10,851 bases of DNA from Woeseiaceae bacterium (GCA_013138675.1 WTCH01000122.1:1-10851); one strand, 5' to 3'; positions 1-6,485 are shown, counted from the first letter of the stretch. Numbers and translations: made by a program. Notes: a model not told the origin generated them from the letters alone.

Positions 1-284
1 ATGGTCACGCCGAACTTGCACTTAGCGGGGTAGTGAATGGACAACTGGAGTCAGTGATACTCGACCGTGTTCGTATCGACGATGACGGCATTCACTGGAT
101 CGTCGACTACAAAACGAGTTCCCATGAAGGCGGTGACCTGCAGGGTTTTCTCAGCGCTGAAACCGATCGCTATCGACCGCAATTGGCGAAGTACGTGGAG
201 ATCTACCGCAACTATTCGAACGCGGATGTGCGCTGTGCGCTGTACTTTCCGTTGTTGCAGGAGTTTGTCGAGGTCAACTTGTAA
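1..284 (+). CDS. AddA/UvrD-type ATP-dependent exonuclease, C-terminal nuclease domain (5' partial)
   Basis: The reading frame is open from the left edge (first whole codon at 3) to a TAA at 282-284, so this is the last roughly 93 residues of a longer protein. The GTG at 33 is internal and not a likely start. The visible part matches a RecB/AddA-like PD-(D/E)XK nuclease domain: 'ILDR' (Asp codon 63-65), then 'WIVDYKTS' with Asp at 105-107 and Lys at 111-113, then 'YRPQLAKY', the conserved Gln/Tyr motif that closes the nuclease core in this family. Such proteins are UvrD-like helicases fused to a nuclease. They resect double-strand breaks in the cytoplasm, usually with an AddB-like partner encoded next door. 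The helicase part and any partner lie outside the window. The gene converges on gspN with only 3 bp between the stop codons. The nuclease assignment is firm. Whether it is a true AddA or a related UvrD/Rep-family exonuclease cannot be told from this fragment. Confidence 0.85.
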   Translation, partial: GHAELALSGVVNGQLESVILDRVRIDDDGIHWIVDYKTSSHEGGDLQGFLSAETDRYRPQLAKYVEIYRNYSNADVRCALYFPLLQEFVEVNL

Positions 285-287
285 CGC

Positions 288-1025
288 TTACAACTGGCCT
301 TCGAGGCGCAGTTCATACTGGCCGCGTTCGTTCGGTGTGCCAAGAAACCGCATTTGCTCGCGCAGGTTTGCAGGCGTGGTGTCCTTTGGCGCCACCTGCG
401 CAAGAAACTGGTACGTGCGATCTGACGACACCGACAAACTTCCGGCTAGTTCGACAACTGCGTCAGTATCCTCGACGCTCGCGATGACGCCCGATTCCTG
501 GGTAAAAAATTCAGCGCGGAATCCGCCGACAGATGAACGGTGAATCAGGGGCGCGAGCAGGTTGGCGACCTCCAGGGTGCCGTCTGCGGCGACCGGGATG
601 CCATTCTCAAACACGAGTCGCTCAAACTGCAGATTGGCCGTACCGTCGAGTCCCGGCATGCCGACAATGGATTGCATGGATTGCAACGACAGAGATGCGG
701 TGAGATTACGGAGTGATGCTGAACCGCCGATCCCGATCGCAACATCGCTATTAACGAATCCGGAAACGGCATCGGCCTCGATGCCGTACGCAAGTTCTCC
801 TGTGAACAGATGCCAGGGCTGCATTCGCCAGTTGAGATTCCGAACATAGATGCCGCCGAATTCACCTTCGAGCGCGTGTCCGCGCCAGATCGAGCCTTGT
901 ATCCCGGAGATCGCGACACCTGCTGGCGTAAACCAGTGATGGGCCACCCGTGCCGGAAAGTTGATGAGCAGACCGAGAAGCAGGGTGATCACGCCAATGA
1001 TCACGAATCGGGAACGGGTCAGCAT
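288..1025 (-). CDS. gspN: Type II secretion system protein N
   Basis: This 245-residue protein is the last gene of the gsp operon. It has one N-terminal membrane anchor at about residues 7-23, followed by a periplasmic beta-rich region. The family hallmark 'GSIWRG' lies at residues 44-49, 'LNWRMQPW' follows shortly after, and the C-terminal 'RFLGTPNERGQYELRLEGQL' (226-245) is typical of GspN. GspN is an inner-membrane-anchored accessory component of the T2SS. It is absent from many systems and its exact role is unsettled. The ATG at 1025-1023 overlaps the gspM stop by one base (TAATG), so translation is probably coupled. The stop lies 3 bp from that of the convergent nuclease gene, and there is no room for a terminator. 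Context and motifs agree. Confidence 0.9.
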   Translation of the reverse strand: MLTRSRFVIIGVITLLLGLLINFPARVAHHWFTPAGVAISGIQGSIWRGHALEGEFGGIYVRNLNWRMQPWHLFTGELAYGIEADAVSGFVNSDVAIGIGGSASLRNLTASLSLQSMQSIVGMPGLDGTANLQFERLVFENGIPVAADGTLEVANLLAPLIHRSSVGGFRAEFFTQESGVIASVEDTDAVVELAGSLSVSSDRTYQFLAQVAPKDTTPANLREQMRFLGTPNERGQYELRLEGQL

Positions 1026-1513
1026 TAGGGTGCGCGTTCCAGCGTCAGCGTGGCATTAATTCGCCCGGGACCGGCCTGAGCGGATGTCGACAGACTGCCG
1101 GACGCTACCTGCATCGCGTATTGAGAACTCAGGTCATTGAGCCAGAGCACCAGGTCGTCGAAGGCAACATTCTCAAACTCAACACGTATGCCATTGCTCG
1201 TCGTCGGCTGGCTGCGTCGCAGGGAACGGTCCAGTCCCCGTACGCGCAACGTCTGATCGACGATGACAACGGGTGTCTGGTTGCTGCTTACGGCCGGCCG
1301 GCTGCTGTTGGTTGTCGTTGTTTGTACGCTCCTGAGCGGCCGCAACTCTGCAAGCGACCGTTCCCAGTCCACGACGCTCGACTGCAGCGACCGGTGGCCT
1401 TTATCCAGCGGCGTCCATACAAAAGCATAGAGCAGCGCGAGAGCCACCGCTGCGGCGCCACCGAGAACGAACAGACGTTCCCGTGATTCAAGAGAGTCCA
1501 GCCAGTCCCTCAT
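1025..1513 (-). CDS. gspM: Type II secretion system protein M
   Basis: This 162-residue bitopic inner-membrane protein has the usual GspM layout. A short cytoplasmic tail opens with 'RDWLDSLESRERLF', a membrane segment spans about residues 14-33, and a periplasmic stretch rich in charged residues leads to a ferredoxin-like domain ('NGIRVEFENVAFDDLVLWL', then a C-terminal beta strand). In characterised systems GspM binds and stabilises GspL in the assembly platform. The ATG overlaps the gspL stop by 4 nt (ATGA) and the stop overlaps gspN by 1 nt, placing it firmly in the operon. Its length is normal for the family. The sequence is poorly conserved, as is usual for GspM, so the call rests on architecture plus position between gspL and gspN. 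Confidence 0.9.
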   Translation of the reverse strand: MRDWLDSLESRERLFVLGGAAAVALALLYAFVWTPLDKGHRSLQSSVVDWERSLAELRPLRSVQTTTTNSSRPAVSSNQTPVVIVDQTLRVRGLDRSLRRSQPTTSNGIRVEFENVAFDDLVLWLNDLSSQYAMQVASGSLSTSAQAGPGRINATLTLERAP

Positions 1514-2772
1514 ACGCCTGCCTCGCGGATCTGGATACGGCTGCTCACCCTATCGCCGACCTGGTCCGTTGACTGGATTGATGCAGTGAAGCGGCCTGAA
1601 CCACTGACGATCTTCTGAATACTGTCGAGCGTCGCTACATCAGGTGCGCTGAGGCGAACGTCGATGACACCCGCGCGGTAGCTGATTGCTTCGATGTCTG
1701 CAGAGCCGTTCTGCTGCATCGCAATGCCCAGTTGTTGCAAGGACGGCAGGAATACCTGCGCGGCGACTGGCCCACCGGCACCGCGTCGCACAGAATTTAC
1801 CGTCGCAACAGGGTCAAGCACTTCGCGATTATCCTGCGGCCGGATTTCACGATAGATTTCCGAAAATTGCGCTTTCAGTACGGCTTCTTCCTGACTAAGC
1901 CGGTAGTAGTCAACTCCTTTGCCCGCAATGCCGACGACACCCAGTGCCAGCAGCAAAATTGCGGCGAATCGCCACGGTCGGAATAAGGCACCAACTTCGG
2001 TCCTGGCCCCGTACCGGCCCTGCAACAGGTTGATTCCACGACCCGTCGCCACCGTTACAGCCAGACGCGGCAATATGCCATCAGGGAGCAGATTGATGTC
2101 GACACTCGCCAGTTCATGGCGCAAGGCATTCCAGTCATGACCGAAGTGCTGTTCCACCGCCGGTTCGCAATAGACGAGAAGATGCCCCGACGCGTCCCCG
2201 AGATCCTCATCCTCGGCAGAATCATTAAGCGCGCCGGCAACAGCGAGGGCATCGCTGGGCTTGACGCCCTGCAACACAAATTCATTGTCTGCACCATCGT
2301 TGAACATGATCTGATCTTCGGTGGCGAGCATACTCAGCGTGCCGGGAATGCGCGCGAGGCCGTGGTTTTCCGCGACAATTTTTGACGGAGAAATCCCGGC
2401 CGCTTCAAGCTGATCGAGCCACGACCGCATGTGTTCGTGCGCGACGATTGCAACCGGCAACATGCCGTTGTCGCGACGAATGCCCGCCGCAAAATGCAGG
2501 TTCTCGACATCGTCGGCCAGTTGTTCTTCGAGAGCGAAGGGCAGTGCGGAGAGCAGTCTCGGGCCCCGCTTAACCGGGATGTCAACCGTGGTGGTCAATA
2601 CCTTGGTAGCTTGCACCAGCACGATAACGCTGCGATCAGCGATATCTCTCACGGCTTCTGCGAGCGGACCGGTAACCGGAGCGCTCAGACGCGTTCCGCT
2701 GCTATCCACGGCTATCCAGTCGGCCGCGGCATCGCGCTCGGCAGGTAGACGAATGACGAGAAACTCGGCCAT
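1510..2772 (-). CDS. gspL: Type II secretion system protein L (assembly platform)
   Basis: This 420-residue protein has the GspL domain order. An actin-like cytoplasmic domain occupies about residues 1-250 and includes the hallmark 'LPFALEEQLADDVENLHFA' at 77-95. A single membrane segment spans about 269-287 ('FAAILLLALGVVGIAG'), and a periplasmic ferredoxin-like domain fills the rest. In known systems the cytoplasmic domain recruits the GspE ATPase to the membrane, while the periplasmic part pairs with GspM and the pseudopilus. The start ATG (2772-2770) lies 3 nt after the gspK stop, and the end overlaps gspM by 4 nt. GspE, its expected partner, is not encoded in this window. The length is close to the usual 380-420 residues. 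Confidence 0.93.
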   Translation of the reverse strand: MAEFLVIRLPAERDAAADWIAVDSSGTRLSAPVTGPLAEAVRDIADRSVIVLVQATKVLTTTVDIPVKRGPRLLSALPFALEEQLADDVENLHFAAGIRRDNGMLPVAIVAHEHMRSWLDQLEAAGISPSKIVAENHGLARIPGTLSMLATEDQIMFNDGADNEFVLQGVKPSDALAVAGALNDSAEDEDLGDASGHLLVYCEPAVEQHFGHDWNALRHELASVDINLLPDGILPRLAVTVATGRGINLLQGRYGARTEVGALFRPWRFAAILLLALGVVGIAGKGVDYYRLSQEEAVLKAQFSEIYREIRPQDNREVLDPVATVNSVRRGAGGPVAAQVFLPSLQQLGIAMQQNGSADIEAISYRAGVIDVRLSAPDVATLDSIQKIVSGSGRFTASIQSTDQVGDRVSSRIQIREAGV

Positions 2773-2775
2773 AAC

Positions 2776-3708
2776 TCAGGTTGTTCCCAGGCTGCGCAAG
2801 ATCGGAGTTGCGTCACCCTGGGGGCTACGCTCCAGCAAGCTGAAATAGGTGATACGCACGGTATCAACCCGGACGATCACCTTCAATCGGAAAAAGTCAC
2901 TGGTTTCCGCTAACTGCTGCAATACATCGGGGGTTACGAGCGACGAGAACGTGTTATTGACGTCGGCGAAGCCCACATCCTGGCGCTCGGACAAGAGGCG
3001 CTCCACGTCGGCCGTGGTCAGGTTTTCATCCAGCGATTGCAGTACCGGGCCTGTCGCCGTATTCACATTGATCGCCTGTCGACCGGGTAGTGCAGTGATG
3101 TGTGGCAACAGCGTGTCGAGGATTGCCTTGTCCATACCCTCGAGCGCGGCCAGTTCACTCGTGCTGGAGATCATCTGGTTGGCCGCGCGATAGGGCGGGA
3201 CATTGCCCGTGTAAAGCGAATCCTCCGCGCCATCGGGAAAGCCGACTTCCTGGTCCGCATCAATCCAGTCCGCGGCGATCCCGGCCAGGCGTGCATCAAG
3301 CCCCAGTGCACGCAGCAAACGCTGGAACTGCTCAAGTGAGGCTTTATCGACTTCACCCGCGGCGTCGACCAGGTTGTTGATATTGAATCGGCCCTGTAAG
3401 TCCTCAATGTCGCCGAAGATCTCCCCCTGGATGCTGTCGCCGGGCCCGCCCAATGGAAGTACTGGCAATTCGCTTGCCCAGATTTCGCCGAGATGGTCAG
3501 TCGTACTGTCTTCCGCATCCTGACGCAAGATCGTAAGCACCCAGCTCTCGGCCCCCAGGGCCGCCTGAATGGCTTCCTCACGGTACATCGACACATACGT
3601 GCGCCGCAGGTCGAGCGAATTGTCCCACTCCAGGCTGAAGATCAGCGTGGTGATCAGCGCCATAATCAGCATCGCTGTAATTAGCGCTACACCGCGCTGC
3701 CTTCTCAT
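2776..3708 (-). CDS. gspK: Type II secretion system minor pseudopilin K
   Basis: This 310-residue minor pseudopilin belongs at the tip of the pseudopilus, in complex with GspI and GspJ. The N-terminus has a class III leader, with predicted cleavage after Gly6 in 'RQRG|VALIT'. Position +5 of the mature protein is Thr instead of Glu, which is a known property of GspK. The body has the hallmark 'DLQGRFNINNL' at 103-113, 'DWIDADQ' at 147-153 and 'AINVNTA' at 212-218. The C-terminal strand 'DFFRLKV' begins at 271. The large alpha domain inserted in the pilin fold accounts for the size. The ATG overlaps the gspJ stop by 4 nt (ATGA). The inferred role is to initiate or cap the pseudopilus that pushes folded periplasmic substrates through the outer-membrane secretin. 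Confidence 0.95.
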   Translation of the reverse strand: MRRQRGVALITAMLIMALITTLIFSLEWDNSLDLRRTYVSMYREEAIQAALGAESWVLTILRQDAEDSTTDHLGEIWASELPVLPLGGPGDSIQGEIFGDIEDLQGRFNINNLVDAAGEVDKASLEQFQRLLRALGLDARLAGIAADWIDADQEVGFPDGAEDSLYTGNVPPYRAANQMISSTSELAALEGMDKAILDTLLPHITALPGRQAINVNTATGPVLQSLDENLTTADVERLLSERQDVGFADVNNTFSSLVTPDVLQQLAETSDFFRLKVIVRVDTVRITYFSLLERSPQGDATPILRSLGTT

Positions 3709-4319
3709 GGCGCGATCTCCAGGAGGCGAGTAATTTCGCCCTGGTCAGGCAACGTCAGGACAATCTCGACAGCCCTGGGGCGATTGCGCATACCTGTGCC
3801 GCCCTGCTGGTTCTCTGGCGGCCAGACCTCGGACAGCTCTCCCGTCGCGGAGTAGAAACGAAAGTAGAGGCTCTCGACATCGTCGAGCAGGACCGTGATA
3901 ACAGGTTCGTTGGCATAGGTGCGGTCGAGAACGCCCCAGTGATATCTAAGAAGCTCGTCGCCCTCAATTCGGTACGCAACCCGCTGCAGCGTCCCGCGGG
4001 GTAGCCCAACCGGATTTCCCCAGCCACCGTGCGTCAACTCGAGCGCAAACTCCGAACCGAGCGCACTGCGCAGCGCCGCGACGTAAGTGTCCCCAAGCTC
4101 CGAGCGAATAGGGCGCGGTGCCAACTGCAGCAGGTCGCTGCTCAGGTAGCGTACGGTCCTCTGTACCGACTGCAAACGCTCCATGCGGTCAGTCAGATAG
4201 TCGGCGTTGGACAGCGTTGAGCCGAGTGCAGAATAGGCGAGCATCGACATGACGCCGAACACGGCCAGAGCGACGAGTACTTCGATAAGAGTAAAGCCCG
4301 AGAATTCGCGTCGGATCAT
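3705..4319 (-). CDS. gspJ: Type II secretion system minor pseudopilin J
   Basis: This 204-residue minor pseudopilin forms the tip complex with GspI and GspK. The leader is short, and prepilin peptidase should cut after Gly8 in 'FSG|FTLIE', with the conserved Glu at +5. A hydrophobic helix follows at about residues 9-30. GspJ traits include 'LQRVAYRIEGDELLRYHWGVLDR' in two overlapping parts across 111-133, 'DVESLYFRFY' at 147-156, a 'WPP' at 166-168 and 'PRAVEIVLTL' at 181-190. It starts with an ATG overlapping the gspI stop by 4 nt and ends overlapping gspK by 4 nt, so these genes are almost certainly co-translated. Length and motifs are ordinary for the family. Confidence 0.95.
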   Translation of the reverse strand: MIRREFSGFTLIEVLVALAVFGVMSMLAYSALGSTLSNADYLTDRMERLQSVQRTVRYLSSDLLQLAPRPIRSELGDTYVAALRSALGSEFALELTHGGWGNPVGLPRGTLQRVAYRIEGDELLRYHWGVLDRTYANEPVITVLLDDVESLYFRFYSATGELSEVWPPENQQGGTGMRNRPRAVEIVLTLPDQGEITRLLEIAP

Positions 4320-4753
4320 TCGCGTGCCCCCGAACCTTCCGACCCTCGATTCCAGGCCCTGTTGCTCTGCCCGGGAATCACGGGCTCGCCGATGAACCCG
4401 GTTACCTTGCGGATGACAGCACTACCGTCCGCGTACGATATTTCCACATCTACCCGGAACAGGTTATCGATGCCGCTTTCGGATGTTACCGCGCGCCATC
4501 GCCAGGTTGTGTTCGCGTAGTCAACTTCACCGCTGGTCGCAGTCACTTCCGGAATGACATTTGCCAAGCGCAACTCGGCAATCTTGTTCTGCGCGATCCA
4601 GCTGGCGAACGTGCGTTCCCGCATCGAATTCGACGTGTCGATCATGCGGCCCATCTTCGCAGCTACGGCGGTGAGCGACAGCGCAATGATCGCGAGCGCC
4701 ACCATGACTTCGACGAGCGTAAATGCCTTGCAGTTTCTGCGCCCGGTAATCAT
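4316..4753 (-). CDS. gspI: Type II secretion system minor pseudopilin I
   Basis: This 145-residue minor pseudopilin has the GspI hallmark 'ASWIAQNKIAELRL' at 50-63. A 'WRWR' strand lies at 84-87 and 'RVDVEISY' at 100-107. The prepilin leader is 'MITGRRNCKA', with cleavage expected between Ala10 and Phe11 ahead of 'FTLVE'. The -1 residue is Ala where Gly is the rule, and GspH in this operon has the same change. The C-terminus after about residue 122 is a Gly/Ser/Arg-rich extension beyond the usual length of about 125. The ATG overlaps the gspH stop by 4 nt. The inferred role is a core subunit of the I-J-K tip complex in the inner membrane and periplasm. Confidence 0.93.
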   Translation of the reverse strand: MITGRRNCKAFTLVEVMVALAIIALSLTAVAAKMGRMIDTSNSMRERTFASWIAQNKIAELRLANVIPEVTATSGEVDYANTTWRWRAVTSESGIDNLFRVDVEISYADGSAVIRKVTGFIGEPVIPGQSNRAWNRGSEGSGARE

Positions 4754-5334
4754 CTGTCTTCGGGATCCTGGAATTTGATGTCGCCGAGCAAATTACTTTC
4801 GAGGACGATCAACTGGTCGAGATCCTGACGCTGGACACGCAACTCGAAGGGCGTCATATCGCCGCTCGAGAACACCAGGATGTGCGGCGCATAATTCTCT
4901 GCAACACTTACCGATGTCATCTCGTCAGGTGACTCGGTCTCGGCTGGCTCCGGATCAAGCAGGACGCGCTGGCCTTCGACCCACAACTCGAACTCCATTT
5001 CTTCGGGGAGCTCTCGCATGCGCAAGGTATCGTCGCCGATCAACTCGCTCCAGGTATTTAGCAGGGGATCGAACTCGACGAAACGAAATCCACCGGTCAT
5101 GAACTCGATACCGAATTCGCGACCCTGCATGACCGCCTCGTCCTGCGCGACCTGAACCAGCGCAACAAGGCGCCGACCTTCCTCGCGCAAATCACGGTCA
5201 TCGCCGAGCACACCGAGCGAAAGCACGGCGATCGACATGACGACAGCAATAATCGAGACAACGACCAGTATCTCGATCAGCGTAAAAGCCCTGCTACGGC
5301 GATGAAGTTTCATCGATACGGGTCGATGCGCCAC
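4750..5334 (-). CDS. gspH: Type II secretion system minor pseudopilin H
   Basis: This 194-residue minor pseudopilin links the tip complex to the GspG shaft. The N-terminus is a prepilin leader ending in 'RSRA', then 'FTLIE' at 17-21 and a hydrophobic helix to about residue 42. Cleavage would follow Ala16, not the usual Gly. GspH features include 'AQDEAVMQGREFGIEF' at 63-78 and 'FSSGDMTPFEL' at 155-165. An acidic, Pro/Glu-rich stretch at about 127-140 is probably a surface loop. The start is uncertain. GTG at 5334 lies 11 nt after the gspG stop, while an in-frame ATG at 5313 would shorten the leader by 7 residues. Neither has a good Shine-Dalgarno sequence. The stop overlaps gspI by 4 nt. Confidence 0.92.
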   Translation of the reverse strand: MAHRPVSMKLHRRSRAFTLIEILVVVSIIAVVMSIAVLSLGVLGDDRDLREEGRRLVALVQVAQDEAVMQGREFGIEFMTGGFRFVEFDPLLNTWSELIGDDTLRMRELPEEMEFELWVEGQRVLLDPEPAETESPDEMTSVSVAENYAPHILVFSSGDMTPFELRVQRQDLDQLIVLESNLLGDIKFQDPEDR

Positions 5335-5345
5335 TGCGTACGGCG

Positions 5346-5798
5346 CTAGGTCAGGTCCCAGTTGCCGATGTCAGCATCGACACCCTCACCACCGGGTTTA
5401 TTGTCGCGGCCCAGGGTATAAATATCGATCTCGCCCTGGTTACCCGGATTCAGATAGAGATAGGGATTTCCCCACGGGTCGTTCGGCAGTTTTGGCAGGT
5501 ACCCGCCCGATTTCCAGTTCTTGATATTCGGGTCGGCCGGCTTGGTCACAAGAGCCTCAATACCCTGTTCGCTGCTCGGGTAGGCGAAGTTGTCGAGGCG
5601 ATAGAATTTGAGTGCGTTCTCGATATTGGCGATCTCGGCCTTGGCCTTGACGATCTGGGCATCGTCAACACGACCAATGACGTTCGGGGCCACAATGGCG
5701 GCCAGAATGCCGATAATTATCACGACGACCATGATTTCGATCAGCGTGAAACCGCGCTGGCGGCGAACAACCAGCCGAGACTCTGAAGATTGACTCAC
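5346..5798 (-). CDS. gspG: Type II secretion system major pseudopilin G
   Basis: This is the first gene of the operon and encodes the major pseudopilin, which polymerises into the periplasmic pseudopilus. I chose the GTG at 5798, giving 150 residues. A GGAG at 5807-5810 lies 8 nt before it, whereas the more upstream in-frame TTG at 5819 lies in a hairpin and lacks a ribosome binding site. Cleavage is predicted after Gly16 in 'RQRG|FTLIE', followed by a hydrophobic helix to about residue 40. Family signatures are 'YPSSEQGIEALV' at 73-84, 'GGYLPKLPNDPWGNPY' at 98-113 and the calcium-binding C-terminal loop from about 125 to 147 ('DIYTLGRDNKPGGEG' and 'DADIGNW'). The expected acidic ligands are present. 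gspC-F, which usually precede gspG, are not upstream here, because a divergent gene is. Confidence 0.96.
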   Translation of the reverse strand: MSQSSESRLVVRRQRGFTLIEIMVVVIIIGILAAIVAPNVIGRVDDAQIVKAKAEIANIENALKFYRLDNFAYPSSEQGIEALVTKPADPNIKNWKSGGYLPKLPNDPWGNPYLYLNPGNQGEIDIYTLGRDNKPGGEGVDADIGNWDLT

Positions 5799-5806
5799 AG
5801 CATTAG

Positions 5807-5827
5807 CTCCACGGCGCAAAGGCGCCG
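5807..5827 (-). promoter_or_regulatory. gspG Shine-Dalgarno with an adjoining 6-bp hairpin
   Basis: On the minus strand a GGAG (5807-5810) lies 8 nt before the gspG GTG. One base further upstream begins an inverted repeat, arms 5812-5817 and 5822-5827 (CGGCGC / GCGCCG), with a 4-nt loop. The stem is all G:C. In mRNA it would stand immediately 5' of the ribosome binding site, where it could limit or protect translation initiation of the whole operon. The pairing is seen directly. The regulatory role is inference. Confidence 0.5.
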
Positions 5828-5830
5828 AAA

Positions 5831-5860
5831 TTGACTCAGTAAATGGTTAAACGTCAGTAT
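5831..5860 (+). promoter_or_regulatory. Candidate sigma-70 promoter for the rhombosortase gene
   Basis: TTGACT at 5831-5836 is a good -35 match. With an 18-nt spacer the -10 would be CAGTAT (5855-5860), which keeps only the key A at position 2, the A at 5 and the T at 6. Transcription would then begin at or next to the ATG at 5868. The predicted -10 overlaps that of the opposing gsp promoter, so the two could exclude each other. Confidence 0.3.
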
Positions 5861-5861
5861 A
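5856..5861 (-). promoter_or_regulatory. Candidate -10 box of the gsp operon promoter
   Basis: The minus strand reads TATACT here, five of six matches to the sigma-70 -10 consensus. It is about 57 nt upstream of the gspG start and gives a leader of roughly 50 nt. The -35 region would fall inside the first codons of the divergent rhombosortase gene. The best hexamer there (5877-5882, TTTGCG, 15-nt spacer) is weak, so the promoter may need an activator or may be wrongly placed. Confidence 0.4.
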
Positions 5862-5867
5862 CCAAAC

Positions 5868-6485
5868 ATGGGGTTACGCAAAGGCGACTCAAGTCGCCAC
5901 CAAAGTTTCGGATTCACTGCCTGGGCGCTGCCAATGGCGGCGCTAGGCTGCGCCATCATTATCGCCATTTTCGGTGACGCAGGCCGCGTCTGGCTCAGTT
6001 ATGATCGCCCGGAGATAGCGGCGGGCGAACTCTGGCGTCTTATGAGCGGCCATTTCGTGCACCTCGGCATTTCGCACCTGGTCTGGGATGCGGCGGGATT
6101 CCTGTTGATCTGGTACCTGGTAGGCCAGTCCTTCAGCCGCATGCAGTGGGTCATCGTGTCGCTGGTGACTATTGTCGGCATCGATCTCGGCTTCTGGTTT
6201 CTTGAGCCGAACCTGAGCTGGTACGTAGGGCTGTCTGGTCTCTCGCATGGCGTGTTGGCCGCAGGTATTGTGGGAAGTCTCAAGTCCGGACGTGTCGATA
6301 TGTGGATTCTTGGCGCCGCCCTGATCGCCAAGCTTGCGTACGAGGCCTTGGTTGGTCCTCTGCCTGGCTCGGCAGAATCGAGCGGTGGCACAGTCATCGT
6401 TGCTGCACACGTATACGGCGCTGTCGCGGGGGCAATCGCGGCAGGTGTGATCCTGATTAGAGTCCGGACACAAGCGTCTATATAA
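5868..6485 (+). CDS. rrtA: Rhombosortase (rhomboid-family intramembrane serine protease)
   Basis: This 205-residue polytopic inner-membrane protein has about six membrane segments and matches the rhombosortase branch of rhomboid proteases. 'GELWRLMSGHFVHLGISHL' gives His62, His65 and His70 in the second segment. 'YVGLSGLSHG' carries the predicted nucleophile Ser123 (codon 6234-6236), and 'AHVYGAVAG' carries the partner His181 (codon 6408-6410). Rhombosortases cleave proteins ending in a GlyGly-CTERM tail, which in studied species are T2SS substrates. No such substrate gene is in the window. Position 74, where rhomboids normally have Asn in an HxxxN motif, is Asp. The gene is divergent from gspG. 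The ATG at 5868 is the first possible start after an in-frame stop at 5832, and it has no recognisable Shine-Dalgarno. A generic rhomboid protease is the alternative, but the short length, the motif set and the T2SS neighbour favour rhombosortase. Confidence 0.82.
   Translation: MGLRKGDSSRHQSFGFTAWALPMAALGCAIIIAIFGDAGRVWLSYDRPEIAAGELWRLMSGHFVHLGISHLVWDAAGFLLIWYLVGQSFSRMQWVIVSLVTIVGIDLGFWFLEPNLSWYVGLSGLSHGVLAAGIVGSLKSGRVDMWILGAALIAKLAYEALVGPLPGSAESSGGTVIVAAHVYGAVAGAIAAGVILIRVRTQASI
5883..5898. repeat. 7-2-7 perfect inverted repeat at the start of the rhombosortase gene
   Basis: GGCGACT and AGTCGCC are separated by 2 nt, forming a perfect inverted repeat 15 nt into the rhombosortase coding region. 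It coincides with the -35 area of the candidate gsp promoter on the other strand. It could be a dimeric repressor or activator site, or an mRNA hairpin early in the coding region. The symmetry is seen in the sequence. The function is a guess. Confidence 0.35.

Noticed and set aside
5799..5819. Longer gspG reading frame starting at a TTG (5819)
   Set aside because: The TTG lies in a hairpin without a Shine-Dalgarno before it, while the GTG at 5798 has GGAG at 8 nt spacing and gives a normal pseudopilin leader length.
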